64,000 nt of DNA, from positions 34,629,870 through 34,693,869 of the forward strand of contig JAVUNC010000006.1 of NCBI GenBank assembly GCA_032173965.1, written 5' to 3'. The notes beneath the pieces are model-generated. The model was given only the letters and a program-made list of their open reading frames with translations, ran no database searches and was not told where the DNA came from. Source of the stretch: Sitta carolinensis (taxonomy: Eukaryota > Chordata > Aves > Passeriformes > Sittidae). A program made the translations under genes and the position numbers. Below, piece after piece: positions 1 through 13,543 of the stretch. The stretch's first letter is position 1; each line of letters begins with the position of its first letter.

Positions 1-1485
1 GAGAAGCTGTTAATCCTGGAATCAGGAAGGTTCAGTGGTTGGCAGTTTATGTACAATACTCAGCTTTGTAAATAGCCTTTTCACAGATGTGGCATGGTTT
101 ACTTGATTCTGTTAATGCTGATCAGTTAAATAACAACATTTAGTTAAATTTAATTAAAACTGTTTTTCACACTCTGCTTATGAAAATAGTGATGTTGAGA
201 AAGCTTTTACTAAATATGTTTCTCCAAAACTATAGCAGTATCATGTGTTTAATTAATGGGGTATTCTTCCAGAGGAAGAAAAAATGCCAAATATAACCTA
301 TTTGTAAATTTTAAAACCCTTGAAAAAATTACAAAGTAAAGTCCTGGCTCTTTCTAGAAGTTTTGAAGATGCCACTAGTACTTGTAATAGGTTTAAAGGC
401 TTCTAACCTCATAGTTCACAGTACTTATTCCCCAGCTGAGCAGCACATTCTGCTTTGGAAAAGAAGCACATAATTAAATAACAGGATTTCTTAGGACTCT
501 AAGTGTCCAGTGGCTAACTGTGTGAAAAGAAATCTGAAGGTTTTGAGGCCATTTATCATGTCCTTTCTGCACTAACAGGACTCTGTGCCATCTTTTGTCT
601 CTCTATAATGGCTTCCTGGAAGCCAAGTCCAAAACAGTTTGCCGTATATGAAAAGGCAATAGTGCTTTGATACAGCATATAATGTGCATGCTGAAAAATA
701 GGTACAAAACCCTGTGCCACAAAGGATTCTCTTCTAAAATAAAAAGCCTGTTAGTGAAGTACTTGAAGAGACAGTCTTATCATACTTGTGAAAGAAAGGT
801 TTTTGAACTACACAGAAAAAAATCACCCAGCCAGGAGCTGAAGAAATTAATGCTTTCAAAGTCACAGCAACTTTTCTAACAAGTAGGGAAATAAGTCAAA
901 TTATCCAAAAGAGTTTTAAATGAAGTGGAGAAGATTATGCTTTTATGTGGAGTTTTCAAAAAATTCTTAACACGTATGATGAAGAATGATGTAGACAGAG
1001 AAAAATTAACCTTGTTTCAGCAGCATAGGCAGACCACAGCTGCCAAACTCCCACAACTGCAAAATGTAGGAATAAGCCCTAAAAACAAAACCACACCAGA
1101 CTGTTGTCAGGAGTATAATAGGACTTAGGCATATATTAACATTAGAATGTTGAATGACCAAATTAGCTGGTCCAGTGGTCCAGTACAAAAGTATTTTGTG
1201 AAATAACAAAAGGACCAAAAAACTGGCTAGTAATTATTCCAAAATACTTTGCTTCATCAAGGCTATTTGAGCTACTGGGGTGCTGATACTTTAATGAAAA
1301 CTACGGTTGACCTGGTGATGCCATATTTTGCTGTGTGCTGTGTTGCTGCCTTCCAGGATCTTTGGGAACACATGAAAATCTGTATCACACATACTGGACT
1401 TGACAAAACCCACCACTGTCCTTTCTTTCTGGCCTCCTATAAAATGAAAATTGGCTAAAGTACATTTTGCTCAGTGTATTTATAA

Positions 1486-1521
1486 GTGTGTGTATATATA
1501 TGTGTATATATATATATATAT
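1486..1521. repeat. (TG)n/(TA)n microsatellite
   Basis: About 36 nt of alternating TG and TA dinucleotides. Confidence 0.95.
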
Positions 1522-1869
1522 CTTTAAATTATTTAAAATATTAAAAGATGTGATTTTAAAGTTTGACTTTGAATAAAATTTTGCTTTTAAAGTGTCACAA
1601 TGAATATTTTCTTAAAAAATGGTTAAAGAAAAACTAGCAAAAAAATAAAACCAGCTTCCAGCTGTTTTGGAGTCCGAAAAGTGAAGTTTTGCTTACAAAC
1701 ATGACAATAACATTCTTTTCCAGATGTATGTCTGGGCTTGCTAAATTGTATTTTTATATAATCTTGACATGTTTATGCCTTTATGATTGATCTTTTTCAA
1801 AATGCATGGCTAATAGTTCTCCCAACAGAAGAAATGGAATGACAAGCTCTACGTAATTCAAATGACCAC

Positions 1870-2190
1870 TTGAGAGGTGGATCTGTGCAAACTTCATGAT
1901 GGGCCAGTGCAAGGTCCTGCACATAGGTCCTTGCAGGGAAACCAAGCACAAATACAGCCTGGGCAGAGAATGCATCGAGATTAACACTGGGGAGAAATAC
2001 CTGGTGGTGTTTGTGGATGAGAAGCTCAGCATTACACAGCAATGTGTCCTTGCAGTCCAGAAAGGCAATCAGATCCCGGGCTGCACCACAACATGAGTAA
2101 CCAGCAGGGTGAGGGAGGTGCTTTCGCCCCTCTGCTCTTGTGAGACCCCACCTGGAGAGCTGTGTCCTGCTCTGTGGTCCACACACAAGG
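1870..2190 (+). mobile_element. CR1 LINE fragment (3' part of reverse-transcriptase ORF)
   Basis: Conceptual plus-strand translation gives CR1 landmarks: CKVLHIGPCRETKHKYSLG, GEKYLVVFVDEKLSITQQC and a decayed CETPPGELC. These match the C-terminal region of CR1 ORF2. Frame breaks and stops show it is dead. Both ends are truncated. Confidence 0.85.
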
Positions 2191-4826
2191 CACCATTAAT
2201 CTGGCTTTGCTGGGAATTTTTTTAGTTTTTATAGGAACCCAGCTTTCGCGCTTGCTCTGCCAGGATTTGCATGCTATTCCAGCTCTGCTGCACATTCTGT
2301 CCTCCCTCCCATCTTGTCCTTTCATTTTAGGTTAGATGTCATATTTCTGTTGTGTTCCTTAACAAAAATTCAAGCTCATACAATCCTTTTTACCTTGATT
2401 CATCACTTAATAAAGCATGTATATTAGAAAATAGCTACTATGAAACTTCTTAGAAACATTCCATTAATCAACTTCCAGCATTTATAGAGATTAAACATGA
2501 CACACTTACTGACATAATAAAAACCACAGACATGAGGGAGGCTGGGCTAAATGACATCATGCATATGATTGAATTTTGGGTACCTCTTTCCAAACAAGTT
2601 TTGATGTGAGAACCAATCTGTTCTCATAAAATTATTAAGGGATATTAGCAAACCAGATTTAGTTTCTGTATGTCAATTTAAATTTGAGAACAAGATTCTG
2701 TGGCTAAAAATATATAGTTTGAATGGCAAATTACTATATTTGCTATGTACATTATTAGGGTACATATTTCTCTTCAACACAATCATGACTACATGTATTT
2801 CAGTTTTTATTCACAACTCAATTATGAAAGTACACAGTGCTCTGTAGATTACCTCCTCCTACATATCTTGCCACAGCTGAGGCCTTGGAGCTTGTAGGGA
2901 ATAGAATGTGCAGTTCTTCCACTCTTGTCTTTCTACAAAACATTCACAATTTCAGTTTCAGACTTTGCCATTTTTACTTTGGAACCATTATGTCTGAGGA
3001 GATCTCTCTCTGATGAATTCAGGCAATGATGCCATTTGCTTTGTATCCCATTCAGCACATGGAATTATTTTTTTCAGAGATGTTGCTCACCCCAGGTTTA
3101 CTGAAAACATCAATGCTTATGGTATATTACTTTTGGTACATTAGAAAATGCAACTTTAAAAACCACCAAACTTCCACCTTTTATATATTGCCATAAAAAG
3201 CACCCTTTTAAGGAGACTGTACAGTTATGCTTCTTTTAGTACAATTTAATTTTGCTTTATTTGTTCTACCCAGTTAGTAAATTCTGAGGTTTTATTATGG
3301 TATCTTCCAATTAATTTTGTTTTAAATAGGCTGAAGTGACTGTTTTTAAAGTCAGCAGCGTGAGGGCAGGTAATTCAGCATAGTCACAACTTACTTATGT
3401 GAGCAGGTGTGAGGAAATTACAGATTTATTCCAGTGCTGTAGGAGTAAGCACATGCCAATGCAATCTGCTCAAGGATTAGGTCTTCCTCAATGCAATGAT
3501 ACTGAGTGATAGAGTGTAGATGTCTTTAAAAATGAAACATGCTTTACTGCTTTGGCTTGTAAAATGCAAACACATAATTTTAAAACTTTTGCATTCCCTG
3601 TTTTACACAACCCTTTGCAGCAGTGCTGTCTTTGGAGTGAGATGAAGCACAGTGCTGCCTGTACTGATCCCTGAGATCTGCACACAAACAATTTGACAGG
3701 CTGAACAAATTTAAAACCTTAAACCCTAGGGTCATTGCTTGGAGTACGAAGGTATCTTGTGAGTAAGCTTTTCTACCCACTGCACTGGCTAAGGAAAATC
3801 TAGGTTCCCCTTACTGTTTCCATAAGCTTCTCTTTCAAGATTTACACACCTGGTGTGTATTTTCCAAGTCTCTCTAAAACCCAATCTCTACATTACCAAT
3901 AGGAATTCATATTCAGTTTGAGAAGCCATAATATACTTCTATTTCACCATGTTTATCAGGGATCTGCCAAGCATACTTCTTTTCTAATTTGTATTTGGTC
4001 ACAAGGAAAGCAGTAGCTGTAAGAACAGTACCACTATGACTCCCTCCTATTAAGATAAATTAAGGGAAATGCACACCAAATAAAAAAATGAAGGCATTAT
4101 TACCATTGATGGGGGGCAGGCTTGAGCATTTTGAAGCCTCAGTGCCCAGTTTTGAGCTGCACCGCTATTCTGAGTAACAATATACCAACTTCAGCTGTTC
4201 TTGATCAGTGACCTTGCCACATCCAGCCTTGTTAATTGCTGTTGCAGTTCTGCTATTTGGTTAAATAGAATTTGTGTAATCTGATGGGTCAAAAGCTACA
4301 GATCTATGGTTTCACAACAACAAGAATATGTTGGGGATGAAGGAAGAAAAGAAAGAACACCGAAGAAGCTTGAAGTGAAGATAAACAACTTAATGTAGAG
4401 TGAAGTTCTGAGTCCAAAAATCCCAACAGCAATGTTGAAAGAGCCTAGAATTTGAATCTCTGGGAACAGACTTGAGAGATACTGGCTCTGTATCAGCATT
4501 GGGCATCTTATACCAAATCCTTTATACTTTCAGGTGATGTCAAATTTGAGTGCAGAACTCCAGTGGATCTCACTGTAAGTGGATCCCACCTACCAAGTTC
4601 TGCTTGAGCCCTGTTGCTGCAGTTATGCCAGCATCACCACATAAATAGAGAAGTTGCCAGCTACACTGATAAAACCCCATAGCTTTCTCAATTTACATTG
4701 AAATTTGATAAGAATTTATCTCAGTGGCAATGGCAGCAGAAGCAGCTCTTGCCCACCTGACCCTGGCACTGGCTTTCTTGTGCCAGCGCAGCTGTAGCCT
4801 CACATTGATTGAAAGGAGAGATTAAA

Positions 4827-5070
4827 AATCATAGAATGACTTGGGTTGGAAGGAACCTTAAAGACCGCCTCATTCCAATTCCCCTACCATGGCCAGGGAC
4901 ACCTTTCACTAGACTGGGTTACTCAGAGCCTCATCCAACCTGGCCTCAAATACTTCCTGGGATGGGCCATCCACAATCTCTGGGCAACCTGTTTCGGTGC
5001 CTCACCACCTTCACAGTAAAGAATTTATTCCTAATACCTAATCTAAATCTACTCTCTTCCAGTTTAAAAA
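4827..5070 (-). mobile_element. CR1 LINE 3'-end fragment (antisense to window)
   Basis: Begins at the CR1 tail (aatcatagaatgac), followed by the 3'-end consensus reading ttgggttggaaggaacctta. The phrase caacctgtttcggtgcctcaccac is a recognisable decayed version of the CR1 3' region. Inserted with its 3' end at the left. Confidence 0.9.
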
Positions 5071-5862
5071 ATGAACTTTTTGTCAGAGTATTTTTAACCA
5101 GTTCAGTCTTGATCCAGCTAATTGCACAATCCCATGAGAATCAGGCAGGTGTGAAGAGAGGAGGTGGTTCTGGGTGTAGAGGTCACAATGGGATGCAGCA
5201 GTGACTATGAAGAACATCAAGGATAGGGTGTTTCCACCAGACCAGCTCCTAGTAGGTAAGCAATTCATCAAATGCTTTGGTGTTGGATATGCTGCCCTCC
5301 CAATCCTGGAAACTGTTGTTTTGTGGAGGTACATATCCTTCAGACCTGCTTACCAGGGGAGGCCCAGAGAGCTGAGCTCTGCAGTGCTGCTGCTGACACT
5401 GTCAGAGCTCCTGTCCTGTCCTCCGGGAGAGATCACAGCACCGGGGGCCTTTTCAAATGGGTGTTGCTATGGGCAACTGGGTATAGGAGAACGTAGGCAG
5501 AGACTGAGAAACCCAGGGGGATGGAGCAGAGTAGAAACAACAGCCCAGCAGGAGCAGCTCTCAGAGCAGGTTGTAAATGCTGATAAAACATTAGCTCAAG
5601 CAGTCTTTAGAAATTAAAAAAAACTACAGCAAGTGTGCCAGCAGTCTAAAAGTTATTTTATTGCTCCTGGAAGTATGAGTTTTCATCCTTCCTAAAATGA
5701 GGATGCTAAGGATGTGGAGCAGACGGAGAGGTGCAGAGGCACAGCAAAGCAGTCAGCTCTGCACTTTGCTCTGCCGTCTGGTCTCCTGTTGTGAAGGATA
5801 AGGAGGAGCTAACATCTGCAGATGTCAATTTTCTACCTTCCTCACATCTAACAGGGCACCTA

Positions 5863-5905
5863 TTTTTTTTTTTTTTAATTTTCTTTTAATTTTTTTTTTT
5901 TTTTT
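5863..5905. repeat. T-rich run
   Basis: Two long T runs separated by aattttcttttaa; antisense of a poly(A)-like tract with no attached element recognised. Confidence 0.95.
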
Positions 5906-6843
5906 AACCATCAGGGAAATTCACATTTAGATACTTTAGAGAAATTTAGTTTCTCTTCCCGAGTGTGTGGCAGGCATTTGTACAAGCCAGATTAACCTGA
6001 ACAGTTCAGCTGTCCAGGAAAAGAGCAGGTTGCCCTTCCTTGTAACCCACCATTGAAGAAAAATTTTCATTCCTTCCATTACTACAAAAAGTAGCAGAAA
6101 CAGCTATTATACACCTGAGTTAAAAAGCTGACTTTTCTCTCCAGTTCTTCTGCAACTGTATTTAGGAGTGTAAGATGGACAGGTCCGTGCATGCCACCAT
6201 GCCTCAGCTTTGTACCATTTCCATGACTATAGCAGTGAGCCAGAAAGCTGTGTGAAAGCAAGATAACAGGTATGCATGTCAATGCTGCTGCTGGAAACCT
6301 GTGACAGTGTTTTTCCTCTGTGTCCCCCAGTTTGCCTTTTCCTGCTATCCTGTGGATACTGGTGCAGGGGAACCAGGAGCACCTGGACAATCAGGTAATT
6401 GATTTTTATTTTAATATTCTATCCCATTGCTGTTTCCTTTCTTTTCCCAGATCCAAGATAAAGCTTAGATTAGCTCGCTTGCCTGTTTTATTTTTTCCTT
6501 AGGCATTTTGCTGACAGAAGTCCAGGCAGTTCAGGAGGAGGGGGAGGAACTAGGACATTACAGAAATAATCTCCTTTGGGACACACTTGTTCAGATTAGA
6601 CTCCATCCACCTCTGCTTTATATCATGTCAGTTCAGCTAAATCAACCTTTTTTTTCAAGTATGGAAAATTACTCACTTTTTAACACAAACCCAAGAAAGG
6701 CTAAAGTATCCTGGGATATTATTCAGCCAAACCTTATTCATGTGCAGCTTTGAGTTTCATGCTTTATTAATTTATTTCTATTAATTTTATTTCTATTTTA
6801 TTAATTTAGTCTAACAAGAACTTATCCTGAAATTTGAAAGGAG

Positions 6844-6896
6844 TAATATAATATAATATAATATAATATAATATAATATAATATAATATAATATAA
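6844..6896. repeat. (TAATA)n pentanucleotide microsatellite
   Basis: About 10.6 perfect copies of TAATA. Confidence 0.98.
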
Positions 6897-9800
6897 ATAC
6901 TCCCATATCATATCAATGTTTTATTCTTCTATTCCCCAGGGGATAGAATAAAGCTCTCTGAAGAAGTTATAGTGAAATAGTCATTCACAGTTTATATATC
7001 ATTGCCATTTTTTCAATAAAGGATGATTTTATCCAAGACAAACTTCAATAAATAGAACTAAATCACGTCAGGAACTGTAACATCTTCAGGTCTCCAAACA
7101 TTTCCTATCATTATGGAACAGACACAGTAAAAGTCTGCTAGCAGCTCACAGAAACCTGAGACAGCTTCTAAGTAGATGTGATTCTACCTGAAGACAACAT
7201 TCAGCTCTCCTGCTCCTCTTTTTCCTCTTCTCACATTTGACACAGGCATAATTTGCTAGAAATCAACAGTCTCACATTCTTCACTTTTTAAGATTCTCTT
7301 CCCAATGATATATGTGCAGGTAAACTAACTGGAACATTGCAAAGGATAATTACAGCTTTGTACACAGAACAGAACAAGATTTCGCTTGGAAGTAGATGCA
7401 CAGCACATGCACATCCACTGATGAAGTGCTGTGTTTAGCATACTGGAAAAAGTGCAATATTGACACCAATAATTAAGAAATAATTGCTAACATTTCCCAC
7501 TGTAGAACAAGTGAACGATTCCATCAATGCAAGCTTGGTCTTGACAATCTAAAGTAAGAAGGAAATTGCCACATTTACTCTTCATAGAAAGTTTAGTATC
7601 CTTCATGGGCAATGGATACTTTTGAGTTCTTTTCACACATTCTAAAATTTCTCCTTTTCTGACAAAATTTTCTCTTGCCTTCTAGGATGAATCCCACTGA
7701 GTGTCAACAAGCAATATTGTACTGCTATGAAGGGATGCTTCATTTTAGCTTGACAGATAGAAACTAGAGAATTTCAATGAAATGTGCACAGATGGTGTGT
7801 GGCTTATGCCTTGAAAAAAGTGAAGTGAAGACAGGAAACATGAACTTCAGCTCTTTTAGAAAGAAAAGCAGTTGTTGATGGCATGTGCAGATAAGAAGCG
7901 GGTGTGCAATATGCCCAGTGAGACTGAGTCTCAAAGACACAAACTTCCCCTGGAGCTTTTCACCAAAATGTGAATGACTGAAAATATTGTCACTACTTTC
8001 AAAAATTTGCATATTTGCTTAGCTTATGCTATGGTGAGAAATTGCAATCTTGAAGCCATGACAAATTGTCTTTGTCATGTCTTTGCTTCAAGAAATGAAT
8101 CAACCGATTGATGGCCATTCAATCCCACTGATGATTCTTTTCTGCACTTTCGATTACAATGGATGGATCTGACATTTTCTTTCAGTGATACAGAAGTTTG
8201 ATCTTCTCTGCTCTTCATATTTTTTAATGGTTTAAACCAATCCTGACAGAGTTATAACTGGTTCTCTCAGAGATACTTTTTTCTCTTCAACACAAATCAA
8301 AACCAACTCAAGCATTTCTTTTTCTTCTTCAGTGTTAATTACACAGTGATAGACTACTGAAAGTGAGAAAAACAACAACAAGAAAGCATTTCAGTAATTG
8401 CCATCTGTGGCTCTTTGGAGGATTTTTTTAGTTAGTTTGCAGTTAGTGAAATCAAGTGAGTTCTGCTTTTACATCTGGGCGGATTCCTGGGCAGCAATAT
8501 AAAATGGCATAATATGTTAGCTGCAAACACTACAAAAAAGTGATGATTTAAAAATATTTCCATTAAATAATCACCATGTCTGCGACAATAATGTGTTTAT
8601 CAGCAGATGGAGTGGTAATTAAAGGCTAGAGTAAAACATTAGACTAACATTCTTTCCATTATTTGGATTTCTATTTTAGAAGCTGGAGACAAATACCTGC
8701 CACAGAGCATTTTCTCATGTAGTTTGATGCCTAGAATGCAGATATATGGGTGGAGTCACTTTTTCCCCTATGTATCACAAGAAGTACAGAAAACATGACA
8801 AATAAAAAAGCAAAAAACTGTTCATGTCTGAAAGGAAACACATGTAAGAGGGGAGATTATGTTTAAAGCAAAAAACTGTTTAGATTAAGAAAAGTAATAG
8901 TCATTTACTTGGAATTATGTCAATATTCTTGCTGTCAATACCTCTTGATGTGGGAAAGTAATGAAATTTTCTGCAGGAAAAAGAACCCTCTTCTTCATAA
9001 ATTCTAAATGAATGAACCTCTGTCAATGCTGATGGACAAATTCTACCATAAAACCAACAGCTGAAATGAAAGAAACACTGAAAGTCTAAGCTAGTCAAAT
9101 GATACAAACCCAACTGCTAGACTGGCTGTTTCTAAAATCACTTTTCTGTTTCTCATGCAGGCACAAAAATATCACAGCTTTTTCATAGATTAGAATGACC
9201 CCTAGACTTTTCTTAGAAAACAAATCTCATGATACCCTATTATTTCCATGACTTTTTCCTAAAAATTTTTTCTACTCTCTCTACTCTTTGTATGTAGCTT
9301 GAAGCAAGGAAGACAAAGCATAAACTTGACCAAGGGAGAGAAAACTGGTCTAATATCCTTCAGGTGTCCTATTAAAGAAAAAAAATACAAAGTGGAAAAA
9401 AACAAGCAATGAAGTAGGGTATTAAAGACAGTCTGTCATAACGAATGTTTCAGTGCCCCCATGTTATTTACTCTCAAACCAGGTGAGGCACAGAATTTCC
9501 AAAATATCTCCTAATAATTTTAAACCTGTATGGGGTAACTTAAAAACCCATTCCATTGGGTTAAGTTTACAAACCCCCCTGCATTTGGAGAAAAACCTTG
9601 GCTTGGCTGAACTCAATGGCAAAGAATTACTTTGAAAACTGCAGAAGCTAGTGAAATGATGATTCACAAGGCTTTCACACTGGTATTTGCTTGTACTTTT
9701 CATAACTCATAAACTCAAATATTTTATTCCATTGGAATGGAAATGGAATGTATTTAAATACATTGTGATTAAACTGACTCTTGCTGCAGTTGTATTAGAT

Positions 9801-12800
9801 AATTGTTTGCCTAATTTGGTAGATGTTTAAAACTAAGACATAGGAGAAGCAAAGTCTGTCAGTTAGTGGCAAAACTTTGACTCCCTTTTCATTTAACAAC
9901 TTACAGCGGTAATTCCTTGACTAAACAGATGTACCAGGAGTATAAAACAAGTGTTTATAGGAAAAGCATATTAAAGTAGTAAAAGCAACAAAAACACTGC
10001 CACTCAGGATGTAACAAACCGATCCCATTGGCATAAGGCATGTGCAGGGCTGACCTCTAATGGTCTTCCCATGGACAAGTTGCTCTCCATGTGCCTGCAT
10101 GTACATTTCCCTAGCTAAAGCTGCCCCGCACTGCTGCTGGCGGGCAGGAAGGGACAACTGCAAAAGGCCATGGGCAGCAACAGCCTCACATCTTCCTGGC
10201 CTTTCCCACATTTCCAGCCTCCCTAACAAGGCAGCATGTTAACCTTGCAGCCCATTCCAGGTTTGTTGGCTGCTTTCAGTGTCTGCCCCACACCCTTGTG
10301 AGCTGTTCCCCGTGTTAGCACCACCTAAGTAGTTCTGCACTTCTGGCAGAGCCCAGGCACTGGTGGTCGGACGCTGCCTGCTGCACAGTGCAAGGCAATA
10401 TGCTCAGCACGGGGGGCCCATGTCCAGCTGCAAAAGATTGCAAATGGCATGAAATAAAGGCAAAAGCATGTTTAAAGAATTACATTTACTTCACCACTCC
10501 AGTGTTACTGTTTAGTTTCCCAGGGAATACAGATATGGCATTATGGTGTTTGCAATGCCCAACATGGTGCTTCCATCTCTGCAAATAACCAGGTAACTAG
10601 TCTTTGTAAAGAAAAGGACTGCTGCCAGTTGCCTATAAGACAATATTGTATCAATTAGAGAGGAGTTTAATCCCCAAAGCATAGCTACTTACACAGCTTA
10701 TACAATGATTAACTCTATTTGTATTTATTCTCATCCACTGTGCATGGATGTTCACAGAGGAAAATTTTACGCTAGCCAAAGAGTTTGTCTGTGCTATGTC
10801 ACATCTTTCTTCTGCCTTTGTAACTTCATTACAAAAAATCTCTCTACACTGGGGAAACACAAGGGTGAGTCAGACACCAAGATAGAAAATTTAGTGGCAT
10901 ATAAATGTGCTGTCAACAACAGATGTAAAACTTAGCACAAATGACTCAGTATCTAGAAAACAAAATAAATACTATCTCATAAGGTTGCCAAAAACTGGGG
11001 GAAAACACCAAAATCCCCAAATCATTTCAATAGCCTAGTTGAGTAATAAGCTACATAGTATTTCAGCTACATTACTTTTATGTTACATAAAAGAATGAAA
11101 AGATTTAATATTCTGAAAGCTACATGTTGGACATAGCTTTTCTGTTAAAATAAAATAACATGATATTCCTGATTTTAAAGTAGGATTCTTATATCAAGAT
11201 TTCTAACTTACTGAAGTTATTAAATTGGCTGAAATGTAACATGCAGTAGGATCTGCATGACATCTAACAAAATATCCCTCATTGACTCATAACATAATCA
11301 AAAATCTTTTCCTGTGCAAGAACTACATCTTACTAGAAGAGATGTTACATAGATGCCTCTTCTGCTTATGACTGAGCAAGTCAGTTCTCTCAGCATCTGC
11401 AACTGTAGTTCATCTCACACTCTGCTTGGCACAATTAAAAAGTTGTAAGGAAATAATAGGAAAATATTCACAAAAATTTTAATTGACTTGCACATAACGT
11501 AACAGACAATCCACATAGCTGGGACACTTAACACTAAGCATCTTATACACCACTGCTGATTCAAAACCACAGTCTGACATCTAGTGATTAATACAATTTC
11601 CAATTTTTCCCTGATATTTATCTTATACTATTTCTTGCTTAATATGAGCCCATTACTATTAATCATGCTTTTTCATGTTAACTAAATCCAATTCTTCCAT
11701 AAGGTTATGTTTTCAAATACCTGTAGATTGTCACAATTTATCTTGTTCTATCAAATATTTATAGGCTGTTACCAAATGGACTCTTACCATGCAATAAATA
11801 TTTGCCTTTTTTAAATCCTGTCATCTATTCACACCTTGACCTGCTGGAAATCTGTGTAGCTCTCTTTAAGCTCTCTTTATTTGGTAACAATTCTGTTCAC
11901 AATAGTAAAAAAAAATTAGTCAGAAAGCTCTGTGTGTTTACCCATATGAAGTTAGGAGAAAGAACTTCAGGGCCCCAAAAGCCTCCTCCACTTTGACCAG
12001 GTGTGTGAGGAGCTGGTTGGGGCTGGTTGGGGTGGGGAGCTGCCCCAGGTCATTGCCCACCCTCTGGCACCATTTGTCTCTCCTCTGCCTGGCTCTGGAC
12101 AGGGATGATGGCAGACGATCTGTTTGCTCCATTGCCAAACCCTGTGCAGCCCTCTGATAACCAAACAAGCTTCTAGGAGGCTTCAAGAGGCATGAACCCG
12201 AGGGTTTTCTAGAGAGGCTCTGTGCTAGAGAGCCAGTACAAGAGCTGGCACTACCCCGCAACCTAAATGAGGGAGGCAGAGCTCCTTCCTGCAGACATCT
12301 GCAGAGCAAGGAGAAGGAATCTTCCCTCTAGTTCCTTGTCACCTTCACGAAATTCAGTGAACTGACTAAGCAACAACTGAGTTTTCTGGTTTCTAGAAGA
12401 ACAGTGGAAATACATAACGTGACTTGCAAAAAACAATTGTGTTTTCCTTGCCACTAAAGCATTTGTCATGAGGACATGCCATTAGTGCTTCTAGTGATTA
12501 TGACTCAGAGAGGGAAGGGAACTGTTTGATTCTATTTTAAAGAAAATACTTTCTGAGAAAAGTGTGGGCTTATTTTTACAAGTCTGTAAAAGCCACTTTG
12601 ATTCCTCAGAGTTCTTTCAAAATTACCGGAATGTGTGATGTATTCCTACCTACAATAATCACACGAAGATATTTGTTAGGAAACTCATGATCAATATATA
12701 CTGTTTTTTGTTCTAAAACTCAATTTCCACTGTTATTCATGTTCTGAACAATGATCTGAGTTAACTCAGGGCAGCTCTAACAAGCACTCAGGAGAAAAGG

Positions 12801-12925
12801 CTGTATGTAGGTCCTTGATAAAGATTGTGGTGACTCTCCAAAATCCAGTTTCAGTGGTTAACAATAAGCAGTAAATTTGTTCCTCCAAATAGCCTGTGTT
12901 ATAGATTAAATGGAATTTTTTCAGG

Positions 12926-12945
12926 TTTTTTTTTTTTTTTTTTTT
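12926..12945. repeat. Poly(T) run of about 20
   Basis: Homopolymer in KCNK13 intron 1; on the transcribed minus strand it reads poly(A). Confidence 0.95.
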
Positions 12946-13476
12946 CTGATGAAGACAGACTGAAGACTTTATTGCTAAGCATCTATTCTAAACCACCATT
13001 TATATTTTTGTGCTACAATGACTAAGAAGAGCTACTTAGACTGTAGCCTTTCTGATTTCATTATATGTTCTGGCCATGGGCAAAATTAAAAAGGCATAAC
13101 AAGTGTTAAAATGGCAATAATACAAAGCATAGAGAGGCTGAGTTAATTTTATCACTGGCAATTTTGCTGTTACTATGGCTGTGTGAAAGCATTCCCATTA
13201 TTTAAGGCAGGATTTTGCATTGCTACAAGTCCTCATCTCAGAGATACTTAAACCCTTTTTTTATATATGAATTACTTCTACTATCCACCTTTAACTTTTC
13301 CCTTGTGGTAAAACACTTGCCAGACCATGGTTGCAGGTTTCAAGACAGTTTAAACACAGCATTTGGATCTGAGGCTGTCTAAAACTGCATACATGAACTG
13401 GCTCTGCTCCTGATTTTATCCTTGGCCAGGGAGACCACAACTGGACCTTGAATTTTGCCAAGAGAATAGTTCAGTA

Positions 13477-13543
13477 AACACTGAACACTGAAGAACACTG
13501 AACACTGAACACTGAACACTGAAGAAACTATTGTTTCTTCAGT
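13477..13543. repeat. AACACTG minisatellite ending in a perfect hairpin
   Basis: Six copies of AACACTG (two, then AAG, then four) at 13477-13521. These run into an 11-bp perfect inverted repeat: arms 13518-13528 and 13533-13543, loop TATT. Confidence 0.92.

Noticed and set aside
11938..12309. 123-residue minus-strand ORF
   Set aside because: Low-complexity Ser/Arg/Pro-rich peptide, no homologue recognised, in the middle of an intron.
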